Assembly: GCA_963815505.1 (NCBI GenBank)
Contig: CAWFGU010000027.1
Location: 1 to 64,000 of the forward strand
Origin: CAXBBB01 sp963815505
GTDB lineage: Bacteria > Bacteroidota > Rhodothermia > Rhodothermales > BA12
Length of the DNA stretch: 64,000 nt
Direction of reading: 5' to 3'
This document shows, one piece after another, positions 52,921 through 62,189 of this stretch. Position 1 is the first letter of the stretch; the number at the start of each line of letters is the position of its first letter. The notes below the pieces were generated by a model. The model was not told the origin of the DNA. It saw nothing but the letters and a program-made list of their open reading frames with translations, and did not search any database. Position numbers and translations under genes: made by a program.

Positions 52921-52921
52921 G

Positions 52922-53956
52922 TCAGCGGGCGGTGGGGAGGAGGCCGGTCGTGTGGGGCAGGCCGAGCAAGGTGTTCAAGTTTTGGATGGCCTGACTGGCG
53001 GCGCCTTTGAGCAGGTTGTCGAGCGCGAACCCGACGACTGCTACGCCATCGCGAACGACCACGCCCACATCGCAAAATGGCGTTCCGACGCTGTAGCGGA
53101 GTTCGGGCAACCCGTCCCATACGCGGATCAATCCGCCGGAAGGATAGGCTGTGTCGAACCAGCCGCGCACTACTGCCTGATCGGCGCCATCGGGCAGCGC
53201 GACATGGGCCGTCCCCCAGATGCCGCGCGTCCAGGGACCGCTGGCAGGTACGAAGTGGACGCGCGCGTGATCGCCCAATGTCGCCTCGACTTCGGGGACG
53301 TGCTGGTGATCAAGCACTTTGTAGCCGCGCACGTTTCCATCCCGCGTCGGAAAGTGCGTCCCCGTCGAAGGACGTGCGCCCGATCCGCTGGCTCCTGTAA
53401 GCGCGGTCACGTGGGCATCGACCGTGTCGAGGTGCTGCGCGAGAGGCCAGAGGGCAGCCGTTATTGCAGTGGCAAAACATCCCGGATTTGCGATGGCGCG
53501 GCAACCGGCGGGTGGGTCACCGTTTATCTCGGGAATACGATAGAAGAAGTCTGCGAGCCGCTGGGGAAGGGGGTGCGGCGTATCGAAGCGTCGCTGGTAA
53601 ACAGCTGGGTCCGAGAAGCGAAAGTCAGCGCTCAGGTCGACGATGGCGCCCTCGAAACCGGATTCGTCCAACCGGGCGACTGCGGCAGCGGCCTGTCCGT
53701 GTTCGGCAGCGATCACGACCGCGTCGACCCCGCCCAGATCCAGCGATCCGGCGAAGTCGAGGTTCGTCGCGCCCCGAAGGTGCGGATGCGGCGTCCACAC
53801 GGGCTGATCGGCAAACGTCCGGCTCGTAACCCCGGCGATGTCTACGTTGGGGTGCGCGAGCAGTAACCTCAGCAACTCGCCGCCGCCGTATCCGGCGCCA
53901 TGCAGGATGCCGACGCGGTACGTGTTGTTGGCGGCAGGTAAATGAGGTTCGGCCAC
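52922..53956 (-). CDS. argC: N-acetyl-gamma-glutamyl-phosphate reductase
   Basis: The 344-residue enzyme reduces acylglutamyl phosphate to the semialdehyde with NADPH. The cofactor loop is VGILHGAGYGGGELLRLLLAHP and the catalytic Cys is in CRAIANPGCFATAI. HVTALTGASGSGARPSTGTHF and the C-terminal DNLLKGAASQAIQNLN are typical. It is intact and tightly followed by argD. Confidence 0.95.
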   Translation of the reverse strand: MAEPHLPAANNTYRVGILHGAGYGGGELLRLLLAHPNVDIAGVTSRTFADQPVWTPHPHLRGATNLDFAGSLDLGGVDAVVIAAEHGQAAAAVARLDESGFEGAIVDLSADFRFSDPAVYQRRFDTPHPLPQRLADFFYRIPEINGDPPAGCRAIANPGCFATAITAALWPLAQHLDTVDAHVTALTGASGSGARPSTGTHFPTRDGNVRGYKVLDHQHVPEVEATLGDHARVHFVPASGPWTRGIWGTAHVALPDGADQAVVRGWFDTAYPSGGLIRVWDGLPELRYSVGTPFCDVGVVVRDGVAVVGFALDNLLKGAASQAIQNLNTLLGLPHTTGLLPTAR

Positions 53957-54044
53957 GGCAGTTGTTCTGAGTCGGTGAAGCGCCGGTATATAGAACGGCG
54001 GTACGAGATAGGCGGTGTCGATAAATGCCCTACGGACACAACAG

Positions 54045-55160
54045 TCACGACTGAAACTGCGCGATCGGAGGCAGTGGCACGGCGTGTCCGCCGACCGTCA
54101 GCGGGCGCTCGCCCTGGCGTAACGCTTCGGCGACGAGCGCGGTCAGCGCATCGGCGTCCGACCGGGCGTTGAGAGCGGGAATGCCCAGCGCGTTTTGGAT
54201 GTACTGCTTGCCGACGGCGTTGTCGGTGACGGGGCCGGTGACGGCCGTCACGCCGCTGCGGTAGCGCTCGCGGAAGATCTGATCTGCCGCCCACGCACCG
54301 ACCAGGTCGACGGCAGCGACGACGTGCGCGACGGTGAAGCGCTGCAACTCCTTGTCGAGCAGCAGATCGTCGACGCCGTAGTAGCCGATGAACCCGTCGC
54401 CCAGTTCGAGGACGATGCAGTCGGGGTTGGACTCGTTGAGACGCGCGATGATGCCCTTGCTGATCGGCTCCATCTCCTTGCTCGTTGACGAGACGATGCC
54501 TGCTTCGCTGAACGAAACGGTATGGGCGGCGCCGTTCTCGCGCATTGCCCGCGTATCGCGTAGCAGGCTGGCTCCGGTCAGTTTGGCGGCGGCGACGGTA
54601 AAACCCTCGCGCGTCAGGCCCTGGATCAGCCGCGCGCAGGCGTACGTCTTGCCCGTATTCATGCTCGTGCCACTGACCATGATGAGCGGCGCCGAGTGCT
54701 GCAGCGTGTAGAGTGGTTCGATGGCATTGTCCTGAATGCGCGCGTGGTGCATCTCGCCGCCTCTGTCCATCACGACAGCGCCCAGCACTTCGACGCGCAG
54801 CGCCGGACCGAGCTCGGGGTGATCCGACGTGCACTTGCCGACGATCCCGCCCATGTTGAGGATGTTGAGCACGTCGCCCGTCGCAATCGTGCGCGGGATG
54901 CGTCCGCTGTATCCTTTGAGCGCCTGCCGCTCGCCCAGCGCGCCGATCAGCACGTCGCCCTGATTGATGCGGTGAAACGCGCCATCGGCGTCCTCCAGCT
55001 GGTTGTACACCTCCTTGCGGTCGAGTGCGCGAACGGCCACGCAGTAACCTTCCTGGGCGACGACGTAGTCCGAGACGCGGACGTCGTGATCCAATCGGCA
55101 CAACGCAGCACTCGACGCGACGCGGTCGACGGTGAGCGGGCGGGTCTGGCGGAGCGGCAT
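54045..55160 (-). CDS. DUF1611-like P-loop NTPase in the arginine operon
   Basis: The 371-residue protein has a beta-rich N-terminal domain (about 1-135; VLIGALGERQALKGYSGRIP; GGIVGKCTSDHPELG). A P-loop domain follows: LIMVSGTSMNTGKTYACARLIQGL, DRGGEMHHARIQDN before it, and DCIVLELGDGFIGYYGVDDLL as a Walker B-like region. It resembles DUF1611/dethiobiotin-synthetase-like ATPases. It sits between argG and argC, where other Bacteroidota often carry a GNAT acetyltransferase. A role in the arginine pathway is inferred from position only. Confidence 0.75.
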   Translation of the reverse strand: MPLRQTRPLTVDRVASSAALCRLDHDVRVSDYVVAQEGYCVAVRALDRKEVYNQLEDADGAFHRINQGDVLIGALGERQALKGYSGRIPRTIATGDVLNILNMGGIVGKCTSDHPELGPALRVEVLGAVVMDRGGEMHHARIQDNAIEPLYTLQHSAPLIMVSGTSMNTGKTYACARLIQGLTREGFTVAAAKLTGASLLRDTRAMRENGAAHTVSFSEAGIVSSTSKEMEPISKGIIARLNESNPDCIVLELGDGFIGYYGVDDLLLDKELQRFTVAHVVAAVDLVGAWAADQIFRERYRSGVTAVTGPVTDNAVGKQYIQNALGIPALNARSDADALTALVAEALRQGERPLTVGGHAVPLPPIAQFQS

Positions 55161-55222
55161 AACAGAGCGGAGTGGAAAGCGAGGAAGAGCTAGAGGCGAG
55201 CGGCGAGCGAATCGCCTTCATC

Positions 55223-56410
55223 TCAGCCAGCCCGAGAGGCGAGAAAGGCCTGAATGCCTGCGATCTGCGTGAACCCGGCCGCATCGCGTCCGTCCCACAG
55301 CGTGTTGGTCTCGCCGTAAGTCGCCACGGCGGTGTTGAACATCGAGTGCGGGCTGCTCGCCCCAACGACGCGCGCCGAGCCTTTGAACAGCTCGACCGTC
55401 ACGTCGCCGGACACTCGGGCCTGCGAGGCGTCGAGGTAGGCTTCCAGGTCGCGCATGACCGGGTCGAAGAACTGGCCTTCGTGGAGCAGCATTCCGTAAA
55501 AATCGCCCAATTGCGCCTTCTGGAACTGCTGCCAGCGCGAGAGCACCAGTTTCTCCAACTCGCGGTGCGCGGCGATCAGCGTCAGTGCGGCCGGAGCCTC
55601 GAACGCGACGCGGCCCTTGATGCCCAGAATCGTGTCGCCGACGTGCATCCCGCGCCCGACGCCGTGCGCCCCGGCCACGCGGGTGAGCGCTTCGACCAGA
55701 GCGACCGCATGGAGCGCCTCGCCGTCGAGGTGCGTGGGAATGCCCCGCGCGAACGTCAGCTTGATCGTCTGCGCGTGGTCCGGCGCGTCGGCGGGAGCGG
55801 TCGTGCCGGGGTAGGCGTCAGACGGAAGGCCGAGCGACGTGTCGTGTGTTTCCTTGCCACCGATCGTCGTGCCCCACAAGCCCTGGTTGACCGAGTAGTC
55901 CGTCGTCTTGCTGCTCACCTCGAAGTCCCGCTCGCGCAGGTACTGAGTGGTAGCCTCGCGCGACAGGCTGTGCTCGCGGATCGGTGCCAGCACGCCCAGC
56001 CCGTTGCCGACGATGCGCATCGCCACGTCGAAGCGGACCTGGTCGTTGCCTGCTCCCGTGGAGCCGTGGGCTACCGTGTCACAGCCCAATAGGCGTGCAG
56101 CTTGGGCCACGTGTTGGGCCTGGATCACGCGTTCGGGACCGACGCACAGCGGATAGACGTTGCCCCTGAGCACGTTTCCGGCAATCAGGTGACGCAGGAT
56201 CGTATCGAACAGATCGGCTCGCGCGTCGATCGTCTGATGGCTCGCCGCTCCCAACTCGCTGGAGCGGGCGGCGACGGTTTCCAGTTCGGCGTCCGAGAAG
56301 CCCCCCGTATTGACGGTGACGGTGTGGATTTCTTGGCCGGTCTCGTCGCGCAGGAACGGGACGCAAAACGACGTGTCGAGGCCACCCGAGAAGGCGAGGG
56401 CGATGGGCAT
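55223..56410 (-). CDS. argG: Argininosuccinate synthase
   Basis: The 395-residue enzyme joins citrulline and aspartate using ATP. Motifs are IALAFSGGLDTSFCVPFL (PP-loop), TVAHGSTGAGNDQVRFD, DYSVNQGLWGTTIGGKE and GMHVGDTILGIKGRVAFEAP. It is the first structural gene of the operon and follows a leader with a terminator hairpin. It has no Shine-Dalgarno, as usual for the phylum. It is intact. Confidence 0.96.
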   Translation of the reverse strand: MPIALAFSGGLDTSFCVPFLRDETGQEIHTVTVNTGGFSDAELETVAARSSELGAASHQTIDARADLFDTILRHLIAGNVLRGNVYPLCVGPERVIQAQHVAQAARLLGCDTVAHGSTGAGNDQVRFDVAMRIVGNGLGVLAPIREHSLSREATTQYLRERDFEVSSKTTDYSVNQGLWGTTIGGKETHDTSLGLPSDAYPGTTAPADAPDHAQTIKLTFARGIPTHLDGEALHAVALVEALTRVAGAHGVGRGMHVGDTILGIKGRVAFEAPAALTLIAAHRELEKLVLSRWQQFQKAQLGDFYGMLLHEGQFFDPVMRDLEAYLDASQARVSGDVTVELFKGSARVVGASSPHSMFNTAVATYGETNTLWDGRDAAGFTQIAGIQAFLASRAG

Positions 56411-56426
56411 GGCGTGAGGGAATACG

Positions 56427-56460
56427 AAAAGAGCACCGGTCCGGCTAGGGACCCGTGCTC
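56427..56460 (-). terminator. Leader terminator/attenuator before argG
   Basis: On the minus strand GAGCAC-G-GGTCC, loop CTAGCC, GGACC-G-GTGCTC (56431-56460) is followed by TTTT. It ends 16 bp before the argG ATG, inside the leader and not at an operon end. The arm GGTCCC (56448-56453) could instead pair with GGGACC in the leader peptide (56513-56518), which would prevent the hairpin. Confidence 0.65.
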
Positions 56461-56489
56461 AGAGCAAATCGGCGGTGGGAGGTTCGTCC

Positions 56490-56564
56490 TCAGCGCGCGC
56501 AGTCCGGCATCCGGTCCCCGAAGGAACGGCGTGCAGGTCGGCGTCGAAGTGAGGGGCGAATCAT
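56490..56564 (-). CDS. argL: Arg-rich leader peptide of the arginine operon
   Basis: This 24-codon ORF begins MIRPSLRRRPARR and ends in CAR; 8 of 24 codons are Arg. Its ATG lies 5 bp after a TATCTTCG box (minus strand 56570-56577), so transcription could start almost at the start codon. The stop lies 29 bp before the terminator hairpin. The GGGGACC of codons 16-18 complements the 5' arm of that hairpin. This is the layout of ribosome-mediated attenuation. Arg-rich chance frames are common in this GC-rich DNA, so confidence is moderate. The symbol argL is used here only as a descriptive label. Confidence 0.55.
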   Translation of the reverse strand: MIRPSLRRRPARRSFGDRMPDCAR

Positions 56565-56569
56565 GACGG

Positions 56570-56577
56570 CGAAGATA
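56570..56577 (-). promoter_or_regulatory. Candidate promoter -7 box of the arginine operon
   Basis: TATCTTCG on the minus strand, 5 bp before the leader-peptide ATG, fits the TAnnTTTG-like box seen at xis (TATCTTTG) and recA (TACCTTTG). No clear -33 element is found at the expected distance. The rest of 56578-56747 holds no gene; a TAGTTTCG box about 30 bp before the S9 peptidase ATG may drive that gene. Confidence 0.5.
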
Positions 56578-56747
56578 GGGCGCTGACGCGGGCGCTGCGA
56601 CCCCGCCGTTTCAAGAAAGCGCTTCCGAGTTGTGCAGAACCGGCGAAAGGTGTGTCGCGCGAATCCCGCACGCTAGGTCTTACCTCCCCGTCGAAAGCCG
56701 ATGCAGACGCGCGCGCTAGTTTCGCGATCTGTCCCGCTCCCCACGCC

Positions 56748-59454
56748 ATGTCCCGCCTTCTCTTTCTGCTCGCGACCCTCCTCGTCGCGCCGTCCGCCTT
56801 CGCCCAGCCGATCCGCGCCACCGACCTGTTCGAGATCCGGCAGATGGACGACGTGGCGATTGCTCCCGGAAGCCGGCAGGCCATCTACACCATCCGGCAG
56901 GCCTACCGCGACGGCGATGCGCCGGGCGACGAGGCAGGCTACCGAACCCAAATCTGGATCGCCGATCTGACCGGACGCGACGAACCCCGCGCGCTTACTT
57001 CACCTTCGGCCAATGCCTCACAGCCCGTTTGGCGGCCCGACGGCGACGCCATCGCGTTCGTCCGCTCGGTCGACGGCAAGCCCCAAGTGCACGTGCTGTC
57101 GCTTCTGGGCGGGGAGGCCGTCGTGGTAACCAACGAAACTAGTGGAGCCACCAGCCCACGCTTCTCGCCCGACGGATCGCGCCTTCTCTACGCTTCCACT
57201 CGAAGCGAAGCCGACCTGCGCCGCTCCGCAGGCGTCGACTTGCCCTTTCGCGAGCGCCCGCGCTACGCCCGCTCGTCCGCGACGCCCGACCCGGACGGTT
57301 CGCTCGCCCAGATTCAGGCCTACCTCGACAGCAGCAGCGCCGATGGCCAAGCCCGCGTCGTCGACCGCCTCGATTTTCAAGGAGAAACCGATCTGGACGA
57401 GACCATGCGTTTCAGACACCTGTTCGCGATCAACGCCGATGGGAGCGGGGAGGCCCGACTCGTTGCAGGCGGATGGCGGAGCTACGGCGGCGGAGCGTGG
57501 CTAGTCGAGGGAGACGGCGTCGTCGTATCGGCTGCTCCGGGTGCAGAGCGAGACACCGACCTGCGTACGCACCCCGATCGGATCGAAACGTCGGCGCTCT
57601 ACGTCGCGCGTGCTGGACGGCTCACGCTGCTTGCCCAGGCCGACTCGGTCTCGTTCTACGCTCCCACTCCGGCCCCGGACGGCTCGTCGGTCGCCTTCCT
57701 CGCGTCCGACCTGCGCGAAGCCGGATTCGGACAAACCGAAATCGGAATCGTGTCGCTGGAGGACGGCGAAGTCGCCGGATCGGCGTTTCCCGGCGGTGGA
57801 GCGGCGCGCAACCTCACGGGCGGGTTCGACCGATCGGCGGGCGGCCTCCGCTGGTCGCCGTCGTCGCGCTACCTCTACTTCACCGCCGCGTCGAACGGCG
57901 GATTTCCGCTCTACCGCGTCGCTCCGTTTGGCGCCTTCGACAGCCCCGAAGCGATTAGGGGCGACAGCCTCGCCACCGACGCCATACTAATCGGCGCGAT
58001 GATCCGTGCCGGGGTGCTCCCCGACAGCCTTGCCGCTGACAAACCCGTCGCCGACGGAGCAGGGGAGGTCGTCGATGCTGCCACGATGCAGGAAGGGAGC
58101 GAGCTTGCCGGGCTGATCGATACGCTCGATCAAACGCTGGACCAGGTCGTCGCCGACAGCCTGGCGCGGCTGGGTCCGCCCGTCGAGCGGCTGCTCGACT
58201 TCGCCCAGGGCGTCCGCGACTTCGACCTGGATCAGGCGTCGGCGCTGTTCGTCCGCACGACCGCTGCCAACCCCTACGAACTCGTCCGCATGGACCTGTC
58301 GACGGGCGAGGTCGAAACGGTCCACGATCCCAACACGTGGCTAGCCGGTCGCACCGTCGCTCCCATGACGGCCGCGCGCTACCTCACGCCCGACAGTTTG
58401 CTCGTCGACTATTGGACGATCCGACCGGCTAGTTCGCGCCCGCGCGTACCGACGACGCTCGAAATCCACGGCGGACCGTCGGCGATGTGGGGACCGGGCG
58501 AGGCGTCGATGTGGCACGAGTTCCAGCTGCTGGCGGCACGTGGCATGGGGGTCGTGTTTTCCAACCCACGCGGCTCGGGCGGTTACGGACGCGCCTTCCA
58601 ACGCGCCAACCGGATGCGCTGGGGCGATCTCCCGGCGCGCGACGTGCTCGGGGCCCTGGACCGCGCCGCTGAAGAACACAGCTGGATCGACGAGAGCAGG
58701 CTGGGCGTGACGGGCGGCTCGTACGCTGGCTACCTGACCGCCTGGATCGTCTCGCACGACGATCGCTTCAAAGCGGCCGTCGCCCAGCGCGGCGTTTACG
58801 ACCTGAACACGTTCTTCGGCGAAGGAAACGCGTGGCGTCTGGTGCCAACTCACTTCGGCGCCTATCCATGGAATGAGGACGACTCGGTCGCCTACGATCC
58901 ACTTATCGACGCCGACCTGCTGATGGGGGCCGAGCGCTTGCCGCTCCCGATGGCTACCCGCGACGCCGCGACTGACCTGATTGCGCGTCTGCTCGGTGAC
59001 ATGGAATCACTCGTCGCCGATTTGGACGCGCTGCCGCAGATTCAGGGTGAAGCAAACGACTCGCTGACGACATCGCTCGAAACCGACGTGCTCCTCCGCT
59101 TGGCGCGCGGCTTGCAACGCTTGCCCGGCGTGTCCAGCCCACTCGTCCGCGTCGCATCGGACACGTTGGCCCTCGACCGCATCCCGCTGCGCGAAGTCCT
59201 CGCTCGCAACTCGCCGCTGACCTACGCCGATCAGATCACGACGCCTCTCCTGATCATGCACGGCTCGGACGACCTGCGGACGGGCGTCATTCAGAGCGAG
59301 ATGCTCTACCGCACGCTCAAAGTGTTGGGCCGCGACGTAGAGTACGTCCGCTATCCCGGCGCCGGTCACGACTTCGAGCCGCGGTGGCGATCCGCAACAG
59401 CGTCTGGACCGCGTGCTACGCATCTACGAATTCCTGGCGCGTCACATGGAGTAG
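56748..59454 (+). CDS. Secreted S9-family prolyl oligopeptidase-like peptidase (frameshifted near the end)
   Basis: This serine peptidase is about 901 residues with a signal peptide (SRLLFLLATLLVAPSAFAQ). A beta-propeller with TolB-like repeats (ATSPRFSPDGSRLLYASTRS) precedes the hydrolase domain: GVTGGSYAGYLTAWIVSHDDRF (Ser), MHGSDDLRTGVIQSEMLY (Asp) and YPGAGHD (His). Two helical inserts, about 90 residues in the propeller (DSLATDAILIGAMIRAG region) and about 90 in the hydrolase domain (ADLLMGAERLPLPMATRDAATD region), are unusual. An extra base near 59373 shifts the last 28 residues (SRGGDPQQRLDRVLRIYEF). ATG 56748 starts the signal sequence. Confidence 0.88.
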
Positions 59455-59557
59455 AGCACATCACAAGGGAAAAACGCTTCCGCCCCGTGCAACCTGTCGC
59501 GGCGCGTCCGGGTAGTTAACGCTGTTAAGTCTGATTCTAACTACTCCACCTCACCCG

Positions 59558-61948
59558 ATGGAAGCAAGCCGACCCGCGCTCAACCTCGACACCTACTATC
59601 CTCCTTTTCGCCACGCCGCCGTTTTGGGCGCAGGCACGATGGGCGCACAGATCGCTGCCCACCTCGCCAACGCCGGACTGACCGTCGATCTGCTCGACGT
59701 GGCGCCGTCCGACATCGGGCGCGAGGGGCCGAATGACTCCATCGTCGAGAAGGCGTGGAAGACGACGACCAAGCTCTCGCCCGATCCGCTGTTTACCAAG
59801 CGCGTCGCTGAGCGCGTGCGGCTGGGCAACTTCGCGGACGACTTCGAGCGCATCGCCAAGGCCGACTGGATCATTGAGGTCGTCGTCGAGCGCATCGACG
59901 TGAAGCGCAGCGTGATGAAGCGCATCGCCGAGCACGCGCAGCCCGACGCGGTCATCTCGACCAACACGAGCGGCATTCCGATCGGCGAGATTGCGTCCGA
60001 GTTGGACGCGGACTTCAGGCGCCGCTTTCTGGGCACCCACTTCTTCAACCCGCCGCGCTACCTCAAACTGCTCGAACTCATCCCCACGGCCGACACCGAC
60101 CCGGACGTGCTGAACCGTGTCGCCCACTTTGGACGCGTCCACCTGGGTAAAGGCATCGTCGTCGCGAACGACGTGCCCTACTTCGTCGGCAACCGGCTGG
60201 GCGTCTACGCGATGATGGGCGCGATGGAGTATTGGCTCAGCGGCGACTACACGATCGAGGAGATCGACACGCTGACGGGCACGCTGGTCGGTCACCCTAA
60301 GAGTGCGACGTTCCGGACGGCCGACGTGGTCGGGCTGGATGTGCTCAAAGCCGTCGCCGATACGCTCTACGAAAAAGCGCCGAACGACGAGAGCCGCGAC
60401 CGCTTCAAGACGCCGGACGTGCTGAACTCGCTGGTTGCCAACGGCGCGCTGGGAGCCAAGACGCGTGCCGGTTTTTACAAGAAAGAAGGCAAGGCGATCA
60501 AGAGCATCGACCCGGCCAGCGGCAGCTACGCCGACCCCAAAGAGTCGACGCTCGATGTGTCGGCGATTAAAAAGGCTGGTAGTTTGCCCGACCGGATGCG
60601 CACCTTGTGGGCTGATGACGGTCGCGCCGGAGAGTTCTTCCGCCAGACCACGCGCGATCTGATGGGTTACGCCGCCCGCCGCATCCCAGAAATCACCGAC
60701 CGCCCAGCCGATGCCGACCGCGCCATCGAGTGGGGGTTTGGCTGGGAGATGGGCCCGTTCCGGACTTGGGACGCGCTGGGCTTCCAGACCGTCCTCGATG
60801 ACCTGCGCAAGCACGAGGTCGCGCTGCCCGACTGGGTCGACGAGATGGCCGATGCCGGACACGATGCCTTCTACCGCGACGGTGAATCGTACGTCCCCGG
60901 CCAAGGCTACGTCGCCGACGCGCGCCCGGCCGACGAGTTTGGACTGACTGCGATCAAGACGGACGACAGCAGAACGCTCTGGCAGAACAAGGAAGCAGCG
61001 CTGCTCGACATCGGCGAGGGCGTCGCGGTCTTCGAGTTTCGCAGCCGGTCGAACAGCCTGGGCAGCCAGGTCATGTCCGGCCTGATGGAAGCCATTGACA
61101 AAGTCGAAAACGATGCCGATTTGCGCGGCATGATTATCGGCAACGAGGGCACTAACTTCGCCGTCGGCGCCAACCTTGGCGAAGTCGCGATGGCGGCGGC
61201 AGGGGGGCAGTGGGAGATGCTCGAAGCCCAAGTCGCCGGATTCCAGCAGGCGATGCAGCGCATCCGCTACTCGCCCAAGCCGGTCGTGACGACGGTTCAC
61301 CAGAAAGCGTTGGGCGGCGGCTGTGAGATGGTGATGGCGAGCCCGCACCCCGTTGCCGCAGCCGAGAGCTACATCGGACTAGTCGAGTTGGGCGTCGGCT
61401 TGATTCCGGCAGGTACCGGCTCGACACGACTCGCGGCATTGGCTTCGCGCCGCGCGCCGAACGGTCACCCGAGCGAGGTTCAGAACCAGTTGCAGCCGAT
61501 GTTCGAGGCCGTCGCGATGGCGAATGTCGCCACGAGTGCGGTGCAGGCCAAGGCGATGGGCTTCATGGCCGACAACGGAATCGTGGTGATGAACGCCGAG
61601 CGCCGCTTCCACGTGGCGCGTGCCGAAGTCGTCCGCCTGAGCGAGCAGGGCTATCTCGCGCCGCCGGTAGAGACGCACATTCAGGTGCTGGGGCGCGACA
61701 CCGCCGCCGCATTCGGCATCGCCGTGACGCAGTTTCTGGACGGCAACTTCGTCTCGGAATACGATGCCTTCCTCGCCGCGCAATTCGCGCACGTGCTGAC
61801 GGGCGGCGACCTCACCGGCCCGCAGTTCGTCCACGAAGACTATCTCATCGAACTGGAGCGCGAGGTGTTCATGCGCCTGCTCGGCGAGACCAAGACGCAA
61901 GAGCGCATCACCGGCCTGCTCACGACCGGCAAACCGCTCCGCAACTGA
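59558..61948 (+). CDS. 3-hydroxyacyl-CoA dehydrogenase / enoyl-CoA hydratase (FadN-type)
   Basis: The 796-residue beta-oxidation fusion begins with an NAD-binding domain (HAAVLGAGTMGAQIAAHLANAG; THFFNPPRYLKLLELIPTADTD; VANDVPYFVGNRLGVYAMMG). It ends with a crotonase domain (VAVFEFRSRSNSLGSQVMSGLMEAI; AVGANLGEVAMAA; KALGGGCEMVMASPHPVAAAESYIGLVELGVGLIPAGTGSTR). The dehydrogenase-first order matches the FadN group. It hydrates enoyl-CoA and oxidises 3-hydroxyacyl-CoA; the thiolase gene follows. It is intact. Confidence 0.94.
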   Translation: MEASRPALNLDTYYPPFRHAAVLGAGTMGAQIAAHLANAGLTVDLLDVAPSDIGREGPNDSIVEKAWKTTTKLSPDPLFTKRVAERVRLGNFADDFERIAKADWIIEVVVERIDVKRSVMKRIAEHAQPDAVISTNTSGIPIGEIASELDADFRRRFLGTHFFNPPRYLKLLELIPTADTDPDVLNRVAHFGRVHLGKGIVVANDVPYFVGNRLGVYAMMGAMEYWLSGDYTIEEIDTLTGTLVGHPKSATFRTADVVGLDVLKAVADTLYEKAPNDESRDRFKTPDVLNSLVANGALGAKTRAGFYKKEGKAIKSIDPASGSYADPKESTLDVSAIKKAGSLPDRMRTLWADDGRAGEFFRQTTRDLMGYAARRIPEITDRPADADRAIEWGFGWEMGPFRTWDALGFQTVLDDLRKHEVALPDWVDEMADAGHDAFYRDGESYVPGQGYVADARPADEFGLTAIKTDDSRTLWQNKEAALLDIGEGVAVFEFRSRSNSLGSQVMSGLMEAIDKVENDADLRGMIIGNEGTNFAVGANLGEVAMAAAGGQWEMLEAQVAGFQQAMQRIRYSPKPVVTTVHQKALGGGCEMVMASPHPVAAAESYIGLVELGVGLIPAGTGSTRLAALASRRAPNGHPSEVQNQLQPMFEAVAMANVATSAVQAKAMGFMADNGIVVMNAERRFHVARAEVVRLSEQGYLAPPVETHIQVLGRDTAAAFGIAVTQFLDGNFVSEYDAFLAAQFAHVLTGGDLTGPQFVHEDYLIELEREVFMRLLGETKTQERITGLLTTGKPLRN

Positions 61949-62127
61949 TGCTTCGTCGCCGCTGCACCGCTGCGTCACCTCCCAGCAGTCCAACCGGCGG
62001 TGCCTCGCTGTCACTTCTTAACCCTCCAATTGTCATCGCGAGGACGTAGGCCGTGGCCATCTAGCGACTGCCCCCATACCCCGGACTTGGGCGACGCGGC
62101 GTCTTTTCGCACTCCGTATTAGCCTCT

Positions 62128-62155
62128 GGGCGACACGCGGTGTCGCCCCCTATGG
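62128..62155. repeat. Diverged single copy of the palindromic repeat
   Basis: gggcgacacgcggtgtcgcc followed by ccctatgg resembles one end of mini-elements A and B. It lies in the fadN-fadA intergenic region (61949-62189), which otherwise shows nothing clear. Confidence 0.5.
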
Positions 62156-62189
62156 AGTTTTCCCTTTCTATCGTACTACATCGTTTATC

